Below, one piece after another: positions 54,491 to 64,000 of a DNA stretch of 64,000 bases. The notes beneath the pieces are model-generated. The model was not told where the DNA came from. It worked only from the letters and a program-made list of their open reading frames with translations, and did not search any database. Origin of the DNA: Protula sp. h YS-2021. Its lineage: Eukaryota > Annelida > Polychaeta > Sabellida > Serpulidae. The stretch is taken from assembly GCA_949752745.1 (NCBI GenBank), contig OX457027.1, positions 55,742,053 to 55,806,052 on the forward strand, given 5' to 3'. Position 1 is the first letter of the stretch, and each line of letters starts with the position of its first letter. A program made the position numbers and the translations under genes.

Positions 54491-55740
54491 ACCATAAACA
54501 ACTTGTACTTTCTTTTTTCAAGTGGGTCATTCCGCTATCTATCGGGTCTATGCCCTCACTTGCTGCCCTTCACGATTCCTGCTACCACTCCTGCCCGCAG
54601 CGATAATCAGGTACATTATATTACATACCAGCAAGGTCTTAATAGCGAAATACGTCGATCTGTTTCCCTGGACGCATTGCCCTGCATCGAGTGCTCTCGC
54701 TGTCGCGCCTACCAGTATTGTGAACTTTCCTATATCTTCAAAAAGGTACAATTAGAAAGATTTTCAGTTGTACTTCTGGTGTCTCATGGACTTTTATGCA
54801 TATAGCATAATATAGAAAGCTGGAAAATCTAAAACAAAAATGAACGAAATATGCAAACTGCGAAACCGTTTCATCACCCACAATTGGTTGGCCTCATCTG
54901 AGCATAGCTTTTACATCACAGACTGGTCTAAATTTTACCAAAAGAACGAGCATACAAATTATCATTAAATCATTATCAACAAATTATCATGTAATAAAAA
55001 ATAATACTTCGTGGCATGGTGTCAAACTTCATGGCATGGAGCCAGACTTTGTTTTTACTGCCCTCTACAATTTAAAGGCACTTGGGACGTGCCAACCGTC
55101 CACCGCCGTGGATTTCCCGTTGCTCCCATGCCATGAAGTATTATTATAATATCCACCTCCCCCCTACTCTCTCTCAAAATTGTAATGCTATAAGTGTTAT
55201 CAAAGGTGTCGCTGTTATTTGTTTTGTTGTTCTGTGATCTTGTTCCGGTCAGACGCGGAGGCCAAGAAATCTACCACACAAGATACCATATCCTTGATTT
55301 GAGTGAACATCCAGGAAATGAGAGCCCCGGATGTATGACCATCTCGGGGAGTGGTTGCGGAAATCTGGATTCCCGATGGATTTTATCCAAGGGCTCTTAA
55401 GAAATGGGAGGAAATAACGACCGGATTCAACAACAATGATTTCATTTCTGAATCCTTAATAATTACATTATATATTACAGCAGAATATTATAAATAAATG
55501 AAGGATAAATATGTTATCAGAGGCTGTATATTTCATTGGATCAGGTCAAATGCCTTTAAATAAAAAGTGATCAATGTCAAGCGCATACAAATCAAGACAA
55601 AAGTGACTTGGCCTGATTTATTATATGTTGCTTCAGAGTCCGTATTATTGCAATACACCATATTGCCGCTTCTATAAACATCACGTCATGCTACTTAAAC
55701 GTAGCAGCCCGGATAACAACACAGCCTGTCCTTCATTGAG
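54491..55740. other. Upstream region of SLC34 gene 2
   Basis: No gene recognised. A small foldback lies at 55001-55145. Confidence 0.45.
55001..55145. mobile_element. 145-bp foldback (MITE-like)
   Basis: The left end ATAATACTTCGTGGCATGG (55001-55019) and right end CCATGCCATGAAGTATTAT (55127-55145) are inverse with one mismatch, and an extra internal CTTCATGGCATGGAGCC lies at 55028. It sits about 610 bp upstream of the gene 2 TATA box. Confidence 0.6.
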
Positions 55741-55756
55741 GTTATCTTAACCGAAC

Positions 55757-55764
55757 TATAAAAG
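55757..55764 (+). promoter_or_regulatory. TATA box of SLC34 gene 2
   Basis: TATAAAAG lies 98 bp before the start codon, placing transcription start near 55788 and giving a 5' UTR of about 65 nt. Nothing comparable was identified for gene 1. Confidence 0.7.
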
Positions 55765-55854
55765 CGACACCGCCATTCCCGATACCTTTGTCTTGGGTCT
55801 AAGTGTGTGAGTAGAAGGAACCGTTAGTACGCAAGATCATTTCCAAGCAACAAA

Positions 55855-55860
55855 ATGCCT
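55855..55860 (+). CDS. SLC34A: SLC34 gene 2, exon 1: Met-Pro mini coding exon
   Basis: ATGCCT is followed by the donor GTGAGA. Phase 0 fits the next acceptor at 56011. AACAAAATG is an acceptable start context, and the TATA box is 98 bp upstream. A start exon coding only two residues explains why the start of gene 1 is so hard to find. Confidence 0.75.
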
Positions 55861-58800
55861 GTGAGAAACCTTTTCTTTTCAAATTTAAGTCCTGTTTAAT
55901 TCTTTTGTAAATGTAATTCATACAGTAGAGAAGTGTTATATCTATCGTTTAATTCCAGACAGAGTAAAAAAGGTTAGTTAAAGAAACTAAAAAGTGCTTA
56001 TTTATTTTTAGAACACAAACAGGACTTCGAACGAAAGTGTAGAAAGCAACAATGTGTGCCAGCCATTGGACAAAGAAGAAGAAAGTGTAGTGATGGACGG
56101 TGACAATGAGAAGAGTGATCCTTCCTTAGCCTTCAGTGCTTGTAGCGAAAAGCTGGAGGACAAAGCCCGCATGATACAAGAGCTGAGCGGCTTGGCAGTA
56201 GACGCCGACAGCTATGGTGATATAGTGAAGGTATCACCGCCGCCCTCATACGTGGAAGAGGACACTGTTGTGGAGATAGAGGATGTCGCCGAAAACGAAG
56301 AGGGCACGACACAGGCACGGGAAGAGGAGGACCCCTGGTCTTTGGTTATTACGCCGAGCACCGGTAAACCATGGAAAGGTACGGCTTTCATAACCGTTAG
56401 TTCAGTATATCCCTATATACTACACCATTCACTCATGCTACCCCCCCCCCGCCCTTTCCGCCGGCCTAGGATGTCTTTCCCCGCAAAAGGCATCCCAAGT
56501 AAATGTTGAGAAGGTTAATACTATTTTTAAAAATTGCTATTGTCGACAATAAATATGTCGTTTAAAAGCAGCGGGCATAAACAAAACATTCTGGGGGGGG
56601 GGGGGAGGGGGGAGGGAGAATAAGTACATCGCTCACTTTAATTGAAACTACACTTTCGAGGTCATATCAAAGGGAAATGCCAACATCTTCTTTGAAAGTA
56701 CTCTGAGTAGATAAATAGTATCTAATGTGTATGAAGACCGATGGACAGTTTATGGAACTACCAGCTCAGTCAAAATGTACATTGCTTGTGTTATTTTGTA
56801 GAATTTCAAGAGCCATTTCTGATTTCTACCCTCAGCCCAAAAAAATACTTAAATACAACTAGGGATGAAAACATGTTTATAACAGATCACACACCCTATG
56901 GCGTTTTACTTGAACTGAAGACAAATGCAGTCGGTCCTTACTCTTTTTCCCAACCAAATCTTTCAAAACAAAACCATCAAAAAGAGCATACATAAGTGGG
57001 TTTTAAATAAGTAATGATACCTGTAACCGACTTAAGAATCTTAAAATATGGTCCCCTGCAATTCTTTAGTGTTGGCCGAAATTTAGTAAAAATTTCTGAA
57101 AAAATGTTGAATCCATATTTAATACCAGGTCAGTGATAACTTGTTGGTGACATTTTCTTGAAAAATATACCCAAACCGCTCAAAAATCTACCCAAAGAGC
57201 TCAAAAATCTACCTGAACCGCTCAATAATCTACCCCAATCGCGCAAATTTGTCTTGTTCTCAGATTGTAAGACATAAATCCGACGTATTTTTTTTTTTTG
57301 GGGGGGGTGATTTTTCAGGATTTGTTAAGTAGTAAGGAAAGTTTCCGCGCAAACTCGAAAAATCGCTCCGAAAAATGCCTTATTTGAAAAGACAGCTAGC
57401 TGAGGCACAACTTCGGAGTTTTACCCAGTTCTTCATAAAACTTTCCTCGGGCTGAAGGATGTTTGCACGAAGAAAATGTAAACTGTTGTTCAAACACTCC
57501 TACTAACACTTAAACAAGGACAAAAACACGCTCTATCACTGCGTCCTTGGTATCAGCCTTGAACCTGCGGCTAAGAGCCAGGGTCGCGACCAATGAAAAG
57601 CTAAAAAAACACAGGTATCCCACCCTTTACCTGCCTGATGTAACGCCACTCTAAAATGCGAACGCGGGACTCTAGTGAGATTATCTTCCGGGGATGTGGG
57701 AGGCAGGGGGGGTACTTGCGTTCAAATTGGTTACTTTGCGTGTCCACGACTTTTTAAAACAAGCTAAAGGCGGAGTGACAAGCTTGTTGAAAAAAATACT
57801 CCCTCTTTGTACCAAACGTGGACACCTGTGTAAATTTTATCCCTCAAACGCAGTGTCAGATTGATAAAAAGCTTGGGTAGAACGCAATTATCGAAAGTCA
57901 CATTGTGAGCTGTGTGTGCACAATTTTTGAATTCCCCCTTTTGGACGCGTAGTGTATTCTAAAGAACCCTTTTTACGGTAAACGCGGAGTACTGGATGAA
58001 AAGAAATTTTCACTCTATATAGATCGCGTCTGGCCCCAAAATTACCCCCCCCCCCCCGACTTTCTGACCTTTTTCTTTTTTGGACAAGCATGGTACCAAA
58101 TATGTAGATCATCCCACATTTAAGCGGCTGATAGCCCTGCTTTGTTGACTGTGGCTGTCACGTGACGGTGTGATAGCGCAATGTTCGTGACCCTGTCTTC
58201 AGCCTTTGAGAACACCTTTTAAAAGGTATCCGTGTTGACAAAAATTATCTTGTCTCAATGCAAGGACATGATTTATTTCAGGACGTTTATTTTTAAGTCA
58301 TTTGGGGGAAAGTTTACTTACTTTTATAAAACTGTGGATTATTTAATGCGAAAAAGGGGCTCTAGTTGCTCCAAGCGAGTTGTGTGGCGGGTCGGGGGGG
58401 GGGGGGGGGCACTTGGCATCATATGTGTTACCATGCGCGTCCAGAGACTGGAGAACATTTCGTTAAAAATCGGGGAAATTTGCCTTTGTTGGTGGGATGG
58501 TTTTACTCGCAGCGTCAAAGAACTATCATTACACAGCCAGCAGTGGAATTTTTTCCACTTAATGATATCTCGCGTATTTTAGAAAGCGACCGTTAAAGAC
58601 TAGAACGTTTACGCTAATCGGGTAGTCGATATTTACCGATATTTGCCGATATGTAATCGCATATATTTGCTTGAATCTGTACATTGCTGCTGTTTGTTTG
58701 CGCTTTCGTGTTTTTTAGTTTGTTAAGTTGTTTCTGTCCCACAATGTTTTATGCATAAACTCTTGTCAAAGAAAAGGCTCTTGTCACAAAATCCTATAAA

Positions 58801-61800
58801 AAATATCACCAAATTATTGGCAAATGATTTCCAATATTCTTAATTTCATTCACATTTTTGTGATTGGGTTTTACATGTACAAGAAGCTGCGATTTTAACC
58901 GAAAAATTGGTTCAGCCAAAAGTTAACGGATCGTACATTAAATACAAGCTCTGTCTTGTTCACATGGCAGTCAAATGACTTATAAAAATGAAATTGCTGG
59001 CAACTTCTTCCCTGAAAAAATCGTATATATGAAGAACCGATCACAGCAAACAGTTTTAAAATAATAGCTGACCCGAAATGACCTACATTTTGACCTCAGT
59101 ACCTTTGCGCCGTAGTAGACAAGTTCTTACCTGCAAAAGCATTTTGTATACTTCAAGGGTCAATTTCCTATTCTACCAAGGATCCTTTCTCCATGTCTTT
59201 GTGGCATCAGCACTTTCGAAGTAGCCGTTTTCGTTTCGTTCTTTCAGAGCTGAGTGTCCTGGAGAAGATTCAACGAGTGTGCATAGTTACCGTGAAAGTG
59301 ATCATCATCTTGTTGCTCCTCTATCTCTTCATCTGCTCTCTTGATCTCCTTGGTGCTGCTTTTCAACTAGTTGGAGGTATTATTCAATATTTTTTTTATT
59401 CTGTGCCGTTTCAAAGTCACTCACAACCCGAAGACAATTAGGTTGCTAACTTGAACTACCTCGGAACACTGGAGAAAAAAAAACCACGACGAGTATTTGA
59501 TAAATGTAAACATTAGACAATTTGCTAGTATTTCAGGAGCTAGTCTTTCGACCAGTGAGGTTTGTGGGGAAGAGGTTTCACTGGAAAGTCGTTAGTTCAA
59601 AATTCAAAAGAAGTTGATGTGTTTTTGCGCATTAAGCAGAAAAGCGCTGGAGTAAAAGTTTAAAAAAGTTCACTGAAAATACTTGAGATACCCCAAACCG
59701 GGTACAAATTCTGTACCCGCTGGGCTCCCACTGCCAGCCTTCTTGAAACAAACTCCTCTTCTACTATCCTAAACACATATGCGAAGCGCAACCCAGCAAC
59801 TTTATGTTTAAAGGAAGGACTGCGGGTGAAGCCTTTAAGAGCCCCCTGTTGCAAAATCCATTAGTTGGATTAATCATCGGCATATGGGTGACAGTGATTC
59901 TACAGAGCTCCTCCACCACAACCAGTATCGTCGTTGCCATGGTGGCAGCCAACAGTAAGTCCCTATCCGGTTCCATTTTTTATTCAAATATTACGATGGT
60001 GGCTGAAAGTCCTCAAATCTTACGCTAGTAGATTAGTTTCTGGCCATTGAGTGGCGAAGGGAATCTTACTGATAATTGGTTAATTGGTTTATCCACACAT
60101 TTGGGCCGGCGACTTTTGGGCCAGAGACATTCAAGCGAGATGTAGAAAGTGTGACATGTGGGCCACTTCAAAAATTGCTCAAAGCTCAACTGTATAATTT
60201 TTGTTGGACCTAAATTGGCTCACTAAACCCTTTTTTATAATATCCTAAAACCTGGAGAATGACAGGGGTATTAAATGACAATTGCGATTAGAACATGGAC
60301 TGTTTTTGAAGATCACGCGTTTTCTCCAACAACAGGAGTTAATCGGCAAAAGCTACTTCTCTATATACGACAGTTACTGGTACATTATGACTTTGGAGGG
60401 ACTTCTAAAAATGCGCGATAGAAGGATAGAGGGGAGGGGGAGGGTGATCTGTATTTTACGACAATGTTTGATGCATAATGACACTGAAATATAAATTTTC
60501 AAAATTCATTAGTCCTGTTCCTTGACTGGAGCAATTTAGAAAAGGAAAATGAAAAAAAATGTTAAAGAACCATCTGGGCAAAATGTCACCACCCAAAGGT
60601 CTCTGGTCCAAATGCCATGGATTCGATCATTTCTTGAGAAAAAAAACTTTGAAGTGTGCAGCCAAGGGGCATATTTTGTTTTAGAATTTAGAAGTCGTGT
60701 TATCTAAGTTGTTTTATCATTTTAACTGGCCACCTAATATGATTCAATCTAACAGCTGTATATTTTGATCTTTCTTTGACCAGTTATTTCAGTGGAACAG
60801 GCTATCTACATCATTATGGGCTCAAACATTGGAACCTCCTTCACGAGTTCCCTGGTAGCACTTGGGCAAGTGGCAGAACGCAACCAATTTCGGAGGGCCT
60901 TTGCCGGGGCCATCGTTCTTTACATGTTCAACCTTTTGACTGTGATCGTCCTCTTACCATTGGAATGGTTTACTGGTTATTTGTACCATGTAACCAAAGC
61001 TATTGTCGACAGTATGGACCTCATAAACGCTGCTCAGGAGGGCGATGACGAACCAAAATTTTTATCGGTGATAACTGATCCGTTTATCAGCTTAATCATT
61101 CAGGTATGTTATTTATTTATTTAACTGAGCACATTGCCAAAACCCAGTAAACATTGTGACGCTGGTTTTTGGTTTATTGTGGAACTCGAAACAACGTCGA
61201 TCTGCCAACCTTTGATAGACGTTGATTATCCAGCATCTTATCAACGTTGCGAACTGGTTGTAAATGGAAATTGCATTGACGTCTGGAAAATAACAATCTT
61301 ATTACCACCTAGACGTTAACAGTTGATGTTTACCTAGCGTTGATTTTCCGACGTCTATTCAACGCTGCGTCAACGACACTGAGTAAATGTTGATGTATGT
61401 CGCGAGCAATCAACAAAATTACAACTAAATTTAATGTGATCTGTTTGAGGTGACGTCAGAATGTTTATTGGAAAAGAAGTAACGTGTAAAACGCCCCCGA
61501 CCAAATGGGAGGGGCGTTCTAAGAACCGAACGAAATACTGTGAAGTATTTTTTGGGGGAGGGGGAGAAAAAGAGAGGGAGTGACAGAGTCAGAAACAGAG
61601 AAAGAATTTTTTTCATCTCTCTTTCTAGTACTTATTCCGGATTATCATGTATTTTCTGTTTTATTTGTTTCAAATTTAGGTTGACAAAGGCGTTGTCACG
61701 GCAATTGCTGAAGAAAGCTTTGAACAGAAAAGACCATTAACGAAATATCTATGCGAGGAGGTCGATCTTCCCAACTACACAGATTATCCATTAGGTAATA

Positions 61801-63271
61801 AATGCTGGTTAAAACGTCGATGGTCACAATGTCGTCTGCAAAAAGATCGACGGATAAAACGCCGACGGTCAAAACGTCGATAAATGTAAAAACAGATAAA
61901 GCGTTGACCAATTAATGTTGACTAAAATGAAGTAGACAGAGCTGTTAATAAACGTTATTAATTGACCATAATCAGTTCTACAATTGATAAATCTGTGACG
62001 TGGTCAAATCTAATTATTTATCAACGCTCTCCGCCACAAAAAATAAACAATGCTAATAAAATGCTAAACACTAAATGAGCTGGGACCAAAAACAGATCAC
62101 CAACTTAAAGACCTTAACAAAATAAGGCTTTCAGTGCGTCTAGATGTCTGCGAAAGAAGCTTGACGCAGCATTACCTTAAATAAACGTTACATTACTTTT
62201 TAAATATGGAGTGCATTTAAGCAGCACATCTCATTGGCTTCTTAATTCAATTGAACTTCTGAAGGCAACACGATTTCTGGTAAAACCCTCCACCAGCCAC
62301 TGGAGTTAAGTCGTTGACCAGAAGGCACACTTTCCAATAATACTCTTTGAGGATGACGATCGACGTTTTATCTGCTTTTAAAGTTGTCGGCGTTTTATCT
62401 GTCGACGTTTTCACAGTCGGTGTTTTGACTACGTTTTGACCGTCAACGTTTTGTCAGAATACTATAGGTAATATGTAGTATTTTGCAAAAGGACTACTGG
62501 CCAGGAATATGTTTCTTTATTTTCTCCATTTAATTATTTATAGTAAAGTTAACTGCTGAATTATTTTACTTGTGCCTATTTTGGCACAGTCATACCCAGC
62601 TTTCTCCTGCCGGTTTTAGGGATATAAACACTTTAGTACTACACTTATCTGAAAATACACCTCAATGCCACATGGTTTATGCTTGAATGCATTTTCACTG
62701 AAATAAACTTTGAAAAATGGCTAAATTTTGCATTCTGGCTCAGTTTAAGCTCCACTTATTGTATGGTGCATTACCGCGGGTGTCATCTTTCCTGGTGTGC
62801 TGCGCATTTTTTGTTGTTATTCCACCATTTCATGTTTTGAATGTTGTTCTTATTGTTGCTGCTCAAATGTTGTGAAGAAATATTGTTTAAAAGCCACAAG
62901 CATGATAACAGAGACATAAATTCCAAAAATATTGAGTTTGTCGCAAAAATAATAATAACAACAAACGCCCGTTCTTTAACTGCCGTTTCATGTCATCCGA
63001 CAAAAACCCTTCAAGGACGCTTTGAAATCAAATACGAAACATTTGATTGATGCAAATTGTGTTGTACTAGGAACGGATGTAACACAGGAAGAGGAATACA
63101 TAACAGTTCGCGACAGCAAAAGCCACCCGCTGCTCTGGGCCTATTCAGAAGAAATAGAGAACGTAACCCTTACTGATAATGGCACACAATCAGATCTCAT
63201 TACCAACGACACAGCCGTGACGAGATTCTCATACATGTTGCCCGACTTTGATGATCCGGGAACACAGGCCT
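55855..63271 (+). CDS. SLC34A: SLC34 gene 2: type II Na+/phosphate cotransporter paralogue (3' end beyond window)
   Basis: Coding exons 55855-55860, 56012-56378, 59248-59376, 59814-59954, 60784-61103, 61680-61794 and 63071-63271 join in frame for 426 codons plus one base. The terminal exon with repeat 2 is not in the window. Domain order matches gene 1: acidic N-terminus with PPPSY and DPWSL, helix 1 (FICSLDLLGAAFQLVGG), QSSST at residues 198-202, GSNIGTS, then the extracellular loop with several N-glycosylation sequons. All phases equal those of gene 1, so it arose by gene duplication. Key oddity: where gene 1 and vertebrate NaPi-IIa/b have VHD, it has VLY (Tyr 261), and FNW is FNL. Transport is therefore probably altered, for example in sodium stoichiometry or substrate. 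Introns 3 and 4 are much shorter than in gene 1. Confidence 0.93.
56012..56378 (+). CDS. SLC34A: SLC34 gene 2, exon 2: N-terminal cytoplasmic segment
   Basis: Acceptor TTATTTTTAG, donor G|GTACGG; phases 0/1. It starts NTNRTSNESVESNN and is strongly acidic; it holds VSPPPSYVEEDTVVEIED (PPPSY at residues 78-82), EEEDPWSLV and ends GKPWK. Longer than gene 1 exon 2 (367 versus 175 bp), with the extra length before PPPSY. No in-frame stop and acceptable codon use. Confidence 0.9.
57165..57245 (+). repeat. Short tandem repeat of about 22 bp
   Basis: Three to four units of ACCGCTCAAAAATCTACCC type with substitutions. Confidence 0.7.
58390..58600 (+). repeat. Poly-G-linked dispersed repeat, second copy
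   Basis: After a long G run (58396-58409) comes CACTTGGCATCATATGTGTT then ACCATGCGCGTCC, resembling 26330-26420. Confidence 0.45.
59248..59376 (+). CDS. SLC34A: SLC34 gene 2, exon 3: first membrane segment
   Basis: Acceptor CGTTCTTTCAG, donor G|GTATTA; 129 bp, phases 1/1. It reads ELSVLEKIQRVCIVTVKVI, then ILLLLYLFICSLDLLGAAF and QLVGG. The SLDLLxxAFQLVGG ending is closer to vertebrate NaPi-IIb (SLDILSSAFQLVGG) than gene 1 is. Confidence 0.95.
59814..59954 (+). CDS. SLC34A: SLC34 gene 2, exon 4: QSSST signature
   Basis: The acceptor is an atypical, pyrimidine-poor TATGTTTAAAG; the donor is A|GTAAGT. It reads GRTAGEAFKSPLLQNPLVG, then IWVTVILQSSSTTTSIVVA and MVAAN. The acceptor was fixed by alignment with gene 1 exon 4 and by phase 1. 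The weak acceptor could cause exon skipping, but skipping keeps the frame (141 bp). Confidence 0.92.
60100..60620. repeat. Foldback repeat related to 4480-5425
   Basis: GGGCCGGCGACTTTTGGGCC and AGAGACATT on the left, and GGCAAAATGTCACCACCC then AAAGGTCTCTGGTCC on the right, are diverged inverted ends of the AGACATTTTGGGC family, within SLC34 gene 2 intron 4. Confidence 0.45.
60784..61103 (+). CDS. SLC34A: SLC34 gene 2, exon 5: core of repeat 1 with VLY replacing VHD
   Basis: Acceptor TTTGACCAG, donor CAG|GTATGT; phases 1/0. It encodes SVEQAIYIIMGSNIGTS, FTSSLVALGQVAERNQF, RRAFAGAIVLYMFNLL and VIVLLPLEWFTGYLYHV. Compared with gene 1: GAN to GSN, SVTNT to SFTSS, ATVHD to AIVLY, FNW to FNL. The exon is otherwise intact, with good splice sites and no stop, so the changes look like protein divergence and not decay. 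Confidence 0.95.
61140..61400. repeat. ACGTT/GACGTC repeat in SLC34 gene 2 intron 5
   Basis: AACAACGTCGATCTGCCAAC, GATAGACGTTGATTATCC, TATCAACGTTGCGAAC, TAGACGTTAACAGTTG and CCGACGTCTATTCAACGCTG. Same word set as the other family members. Confidence 0.7.
61680..61794 (+). CDS. SLC34A: SLC34 gene 2, exon 6: extracellular loop
   Basis: Acceptor TTCAAATTTAG, donor G|GTAATA; 115 bp, phases 0/1 as in gene 1. It reads VDKGVVTAIAEESFEQKRP then LTKYLCEEVDLPNYTDYPL. It keeps the Cys found in gene 1 (KYLCE) and adds an NYT sequon. Confidence 0.94.
61811..62462. mobile_element. Foldback element of about 650 bp in SLC34 gene 2 intron 6
   Basis: The left end (61811-61915) has AAAACGTCGATGGTC, GATAAAACGCCGACGG and AAACAGATAAAGCGTTGACC. 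The right end (62359-62460) is the inverse (GACGTTTTATCTGC, GTCGGCGTTTTATCTG, GACCGTCAACGTTTTGTC). Long inverted subterminal repeats without coding capacity. Confidence 0.7.
63071..63271 (+). CDS. SLC34A: SLC34 gene 2, exon 7: extracellular loop
   Basis: Acceptor TGTTGTACTAG, donor T|GTGAGT; phases 1/1. It encodes GTDVTQEEEYITVRDSKSHP, LLWAYSEEIENVTLTDNGT, SDLITNDTAVTRFSYMLP and DFDDPGTQA, with three N-glycosylation sequons (NVT, NGT, NDT). WAY(D/S)E(K/E)IE and the FxYxLPxFDD end align with gene 1 exon 7. The split Cys codon awaits the missing last exon. Confidence 0.93.
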
Positions 63272-63639
63272 GTGAGTTAGTTGTTACGTGTCATTTTCGT
63301 TTAAATGGCCCACCAACAAATGTTTGTAGCCTAGCCGACTGTCATCGGTGCGCTATACTCATCACTTATGGCGTATCCGTCGTCCGTCGTCCGTTATGTG
63401 TGTGTGTGTGTTTGTGTTTGTGTTAGCGTGAGCGTGTGTGTGAAAATTTTCAAAATGTTACACTTCTACATTTCTCGTTTTGAAACTTGGCAGGGATTTT
63501 TTCTGGTTGATCCTACACAAAGCTTGTATTTTTTTGGTGATTTGGCCAAAACTGGCCAAGATATTGGTCAAATTTAAGAAAACAAAAAGCGCTATTCCTT
63601 CTAAAATCGTCCGATAGCATTCACTCCTTTTGCACTTTG

Positions 63640-63990
63640 GTTGTGAGTGGTCGCGACCACAGATCAACGTCTAACCAACGTCTTAAGCGCAACATCGAAG
63701 TAAATCTGGTTAGGTAAGCAATGTTGCTTAGAGTTACTTTTTAAAGCTTTTTTTTTTTTACCAAAACGCAACTTTCTCCGACGTCTACTCAATGTGTTTG
63801 GTACAACGTTGACTAGACGTAGGAAAATCGACATTGGATAGACGTCAAAAAATGGACGTTGTTACCACTCACCGCAATTGGCAGCCATGACAGGTTGTTC
63901 TGAAAGTAGACCGGAACAAGGGTGTAAAATATGAGAATTTCAAGAGCGTCCAAGTTTTTTTTTTCGACCTAAAATAGTCATGGAAATCGA
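63640..63990. repeat. ACGTT/GACGTC repeat in SLC34 gene 2 intron 7
   Basis: AACGTCTAACCAACGTCTTA, TAAGCAATGTTGCTTAGAG, GACGTCTACTCAATG, GGCAGCCATGACAGGTTG and AAAATATGAGAATTTCAAGA follow the order in the 17.6-kb copy. Confidence 0.75.
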
Positions 63991-64000
63991 GTTCAAAGTA

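Larger units (their letters stand above)
56379..59247 (+). other. SLC34 gene 2 intron after exon 2
   Basis: 2.9 kb with several G runs, a 22-bp tandem repeat (57165-57245) and poly-G-linked repeats (57700-58600). No other exon recognised. Confidence 0.75.

Overview
This is eukaryotic, animal-type genomic DNA: large introns with GT-AG borders, long AAT/CA/GA/AT microsatellites, many short dispersed repeats and several dead retroelements, at low gene density. Fossils of DIRS-type tyrosine-recombinase retrotransposons, a LINE and a zinc-knuckle/NADAR ORF suggest a marine invertebrate, possibly a lophotrochozoan such as a mollusc. The species cannot be fixed from sequence alone.

The core of the window is a head-to-tail pair of SLC34 (type II sodium-phosphate cotransporter, NaPi-II) genes on the + strand. 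Gene 1 has seven recognised coding exons (22608-40577) that join in frame into 710 codons plus stop; its first coding exon was not found. Gene 2 starts at about 55790 behind a TATA box, has exons at 55855-63271 and is cut by the window end before its last exon, which should carry the second transport repeat. All intron phases are identical between the copies. Both keep the first QSSST signature and an N-terminal PPxY motif. Gene 1 keeps the VHD aspartate linked to electrogenic transport. Gene 2 has VLY there and also differs in the preceding GANIGTS..T-N segment, so the copies have probably diverged in transport mechanism.

Regions. 1-430: minus-strand frameshifted gag-like fragment. 430-7760: no gene, one foldback repeat (4480-5425). 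7760-9200: microsatellite-bearing repeat and a LINE 3' end. 9221-9450 and 12184-12350: two related putative cassette exons with identical phases, the second preceded by a 20-bp minisatellite built from its own splice acceptor. 13.7-15.2 kb: DIRS RT and gag relic. 17.6-22.3 kb: dispersed repeats and a terminal-inverted-repeat element. 22.6-40.8 kb: SLC34 gene 1. 42.6-43.0 kb: 39-bp minisatellite, open in frame. 45.6-47.3 kb: a second DIRS relic in RT-RNase H-recombinase order. 48.2-51.4 kb: a third DIRS relic with gag and recombinase but no RT. 51.6 kb: tRNA-Met(CAT)-like sequence. 52.5-53.3 kb: zinc-knuckle plus NADAR ORF with a frameshifted C-terminus. 55.7-64 kb: SLC34 gene 2.

At least four dispersed repeat families recur: an AGGTCA-rich family (10.7, 34.8, 47.3, 54.2 kb), an ACGTT/GACGTC family (17.6, 29.4, 39.1, 61.1, 63.6 kb), a TIR element of about 0.8 kb (20.06, 26.87 kb) and an AGACATTTTGGGC foldback family (4.5, 60.1 kb). 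Gene models come from reading splice sites and frames by eye; no database search was possible.
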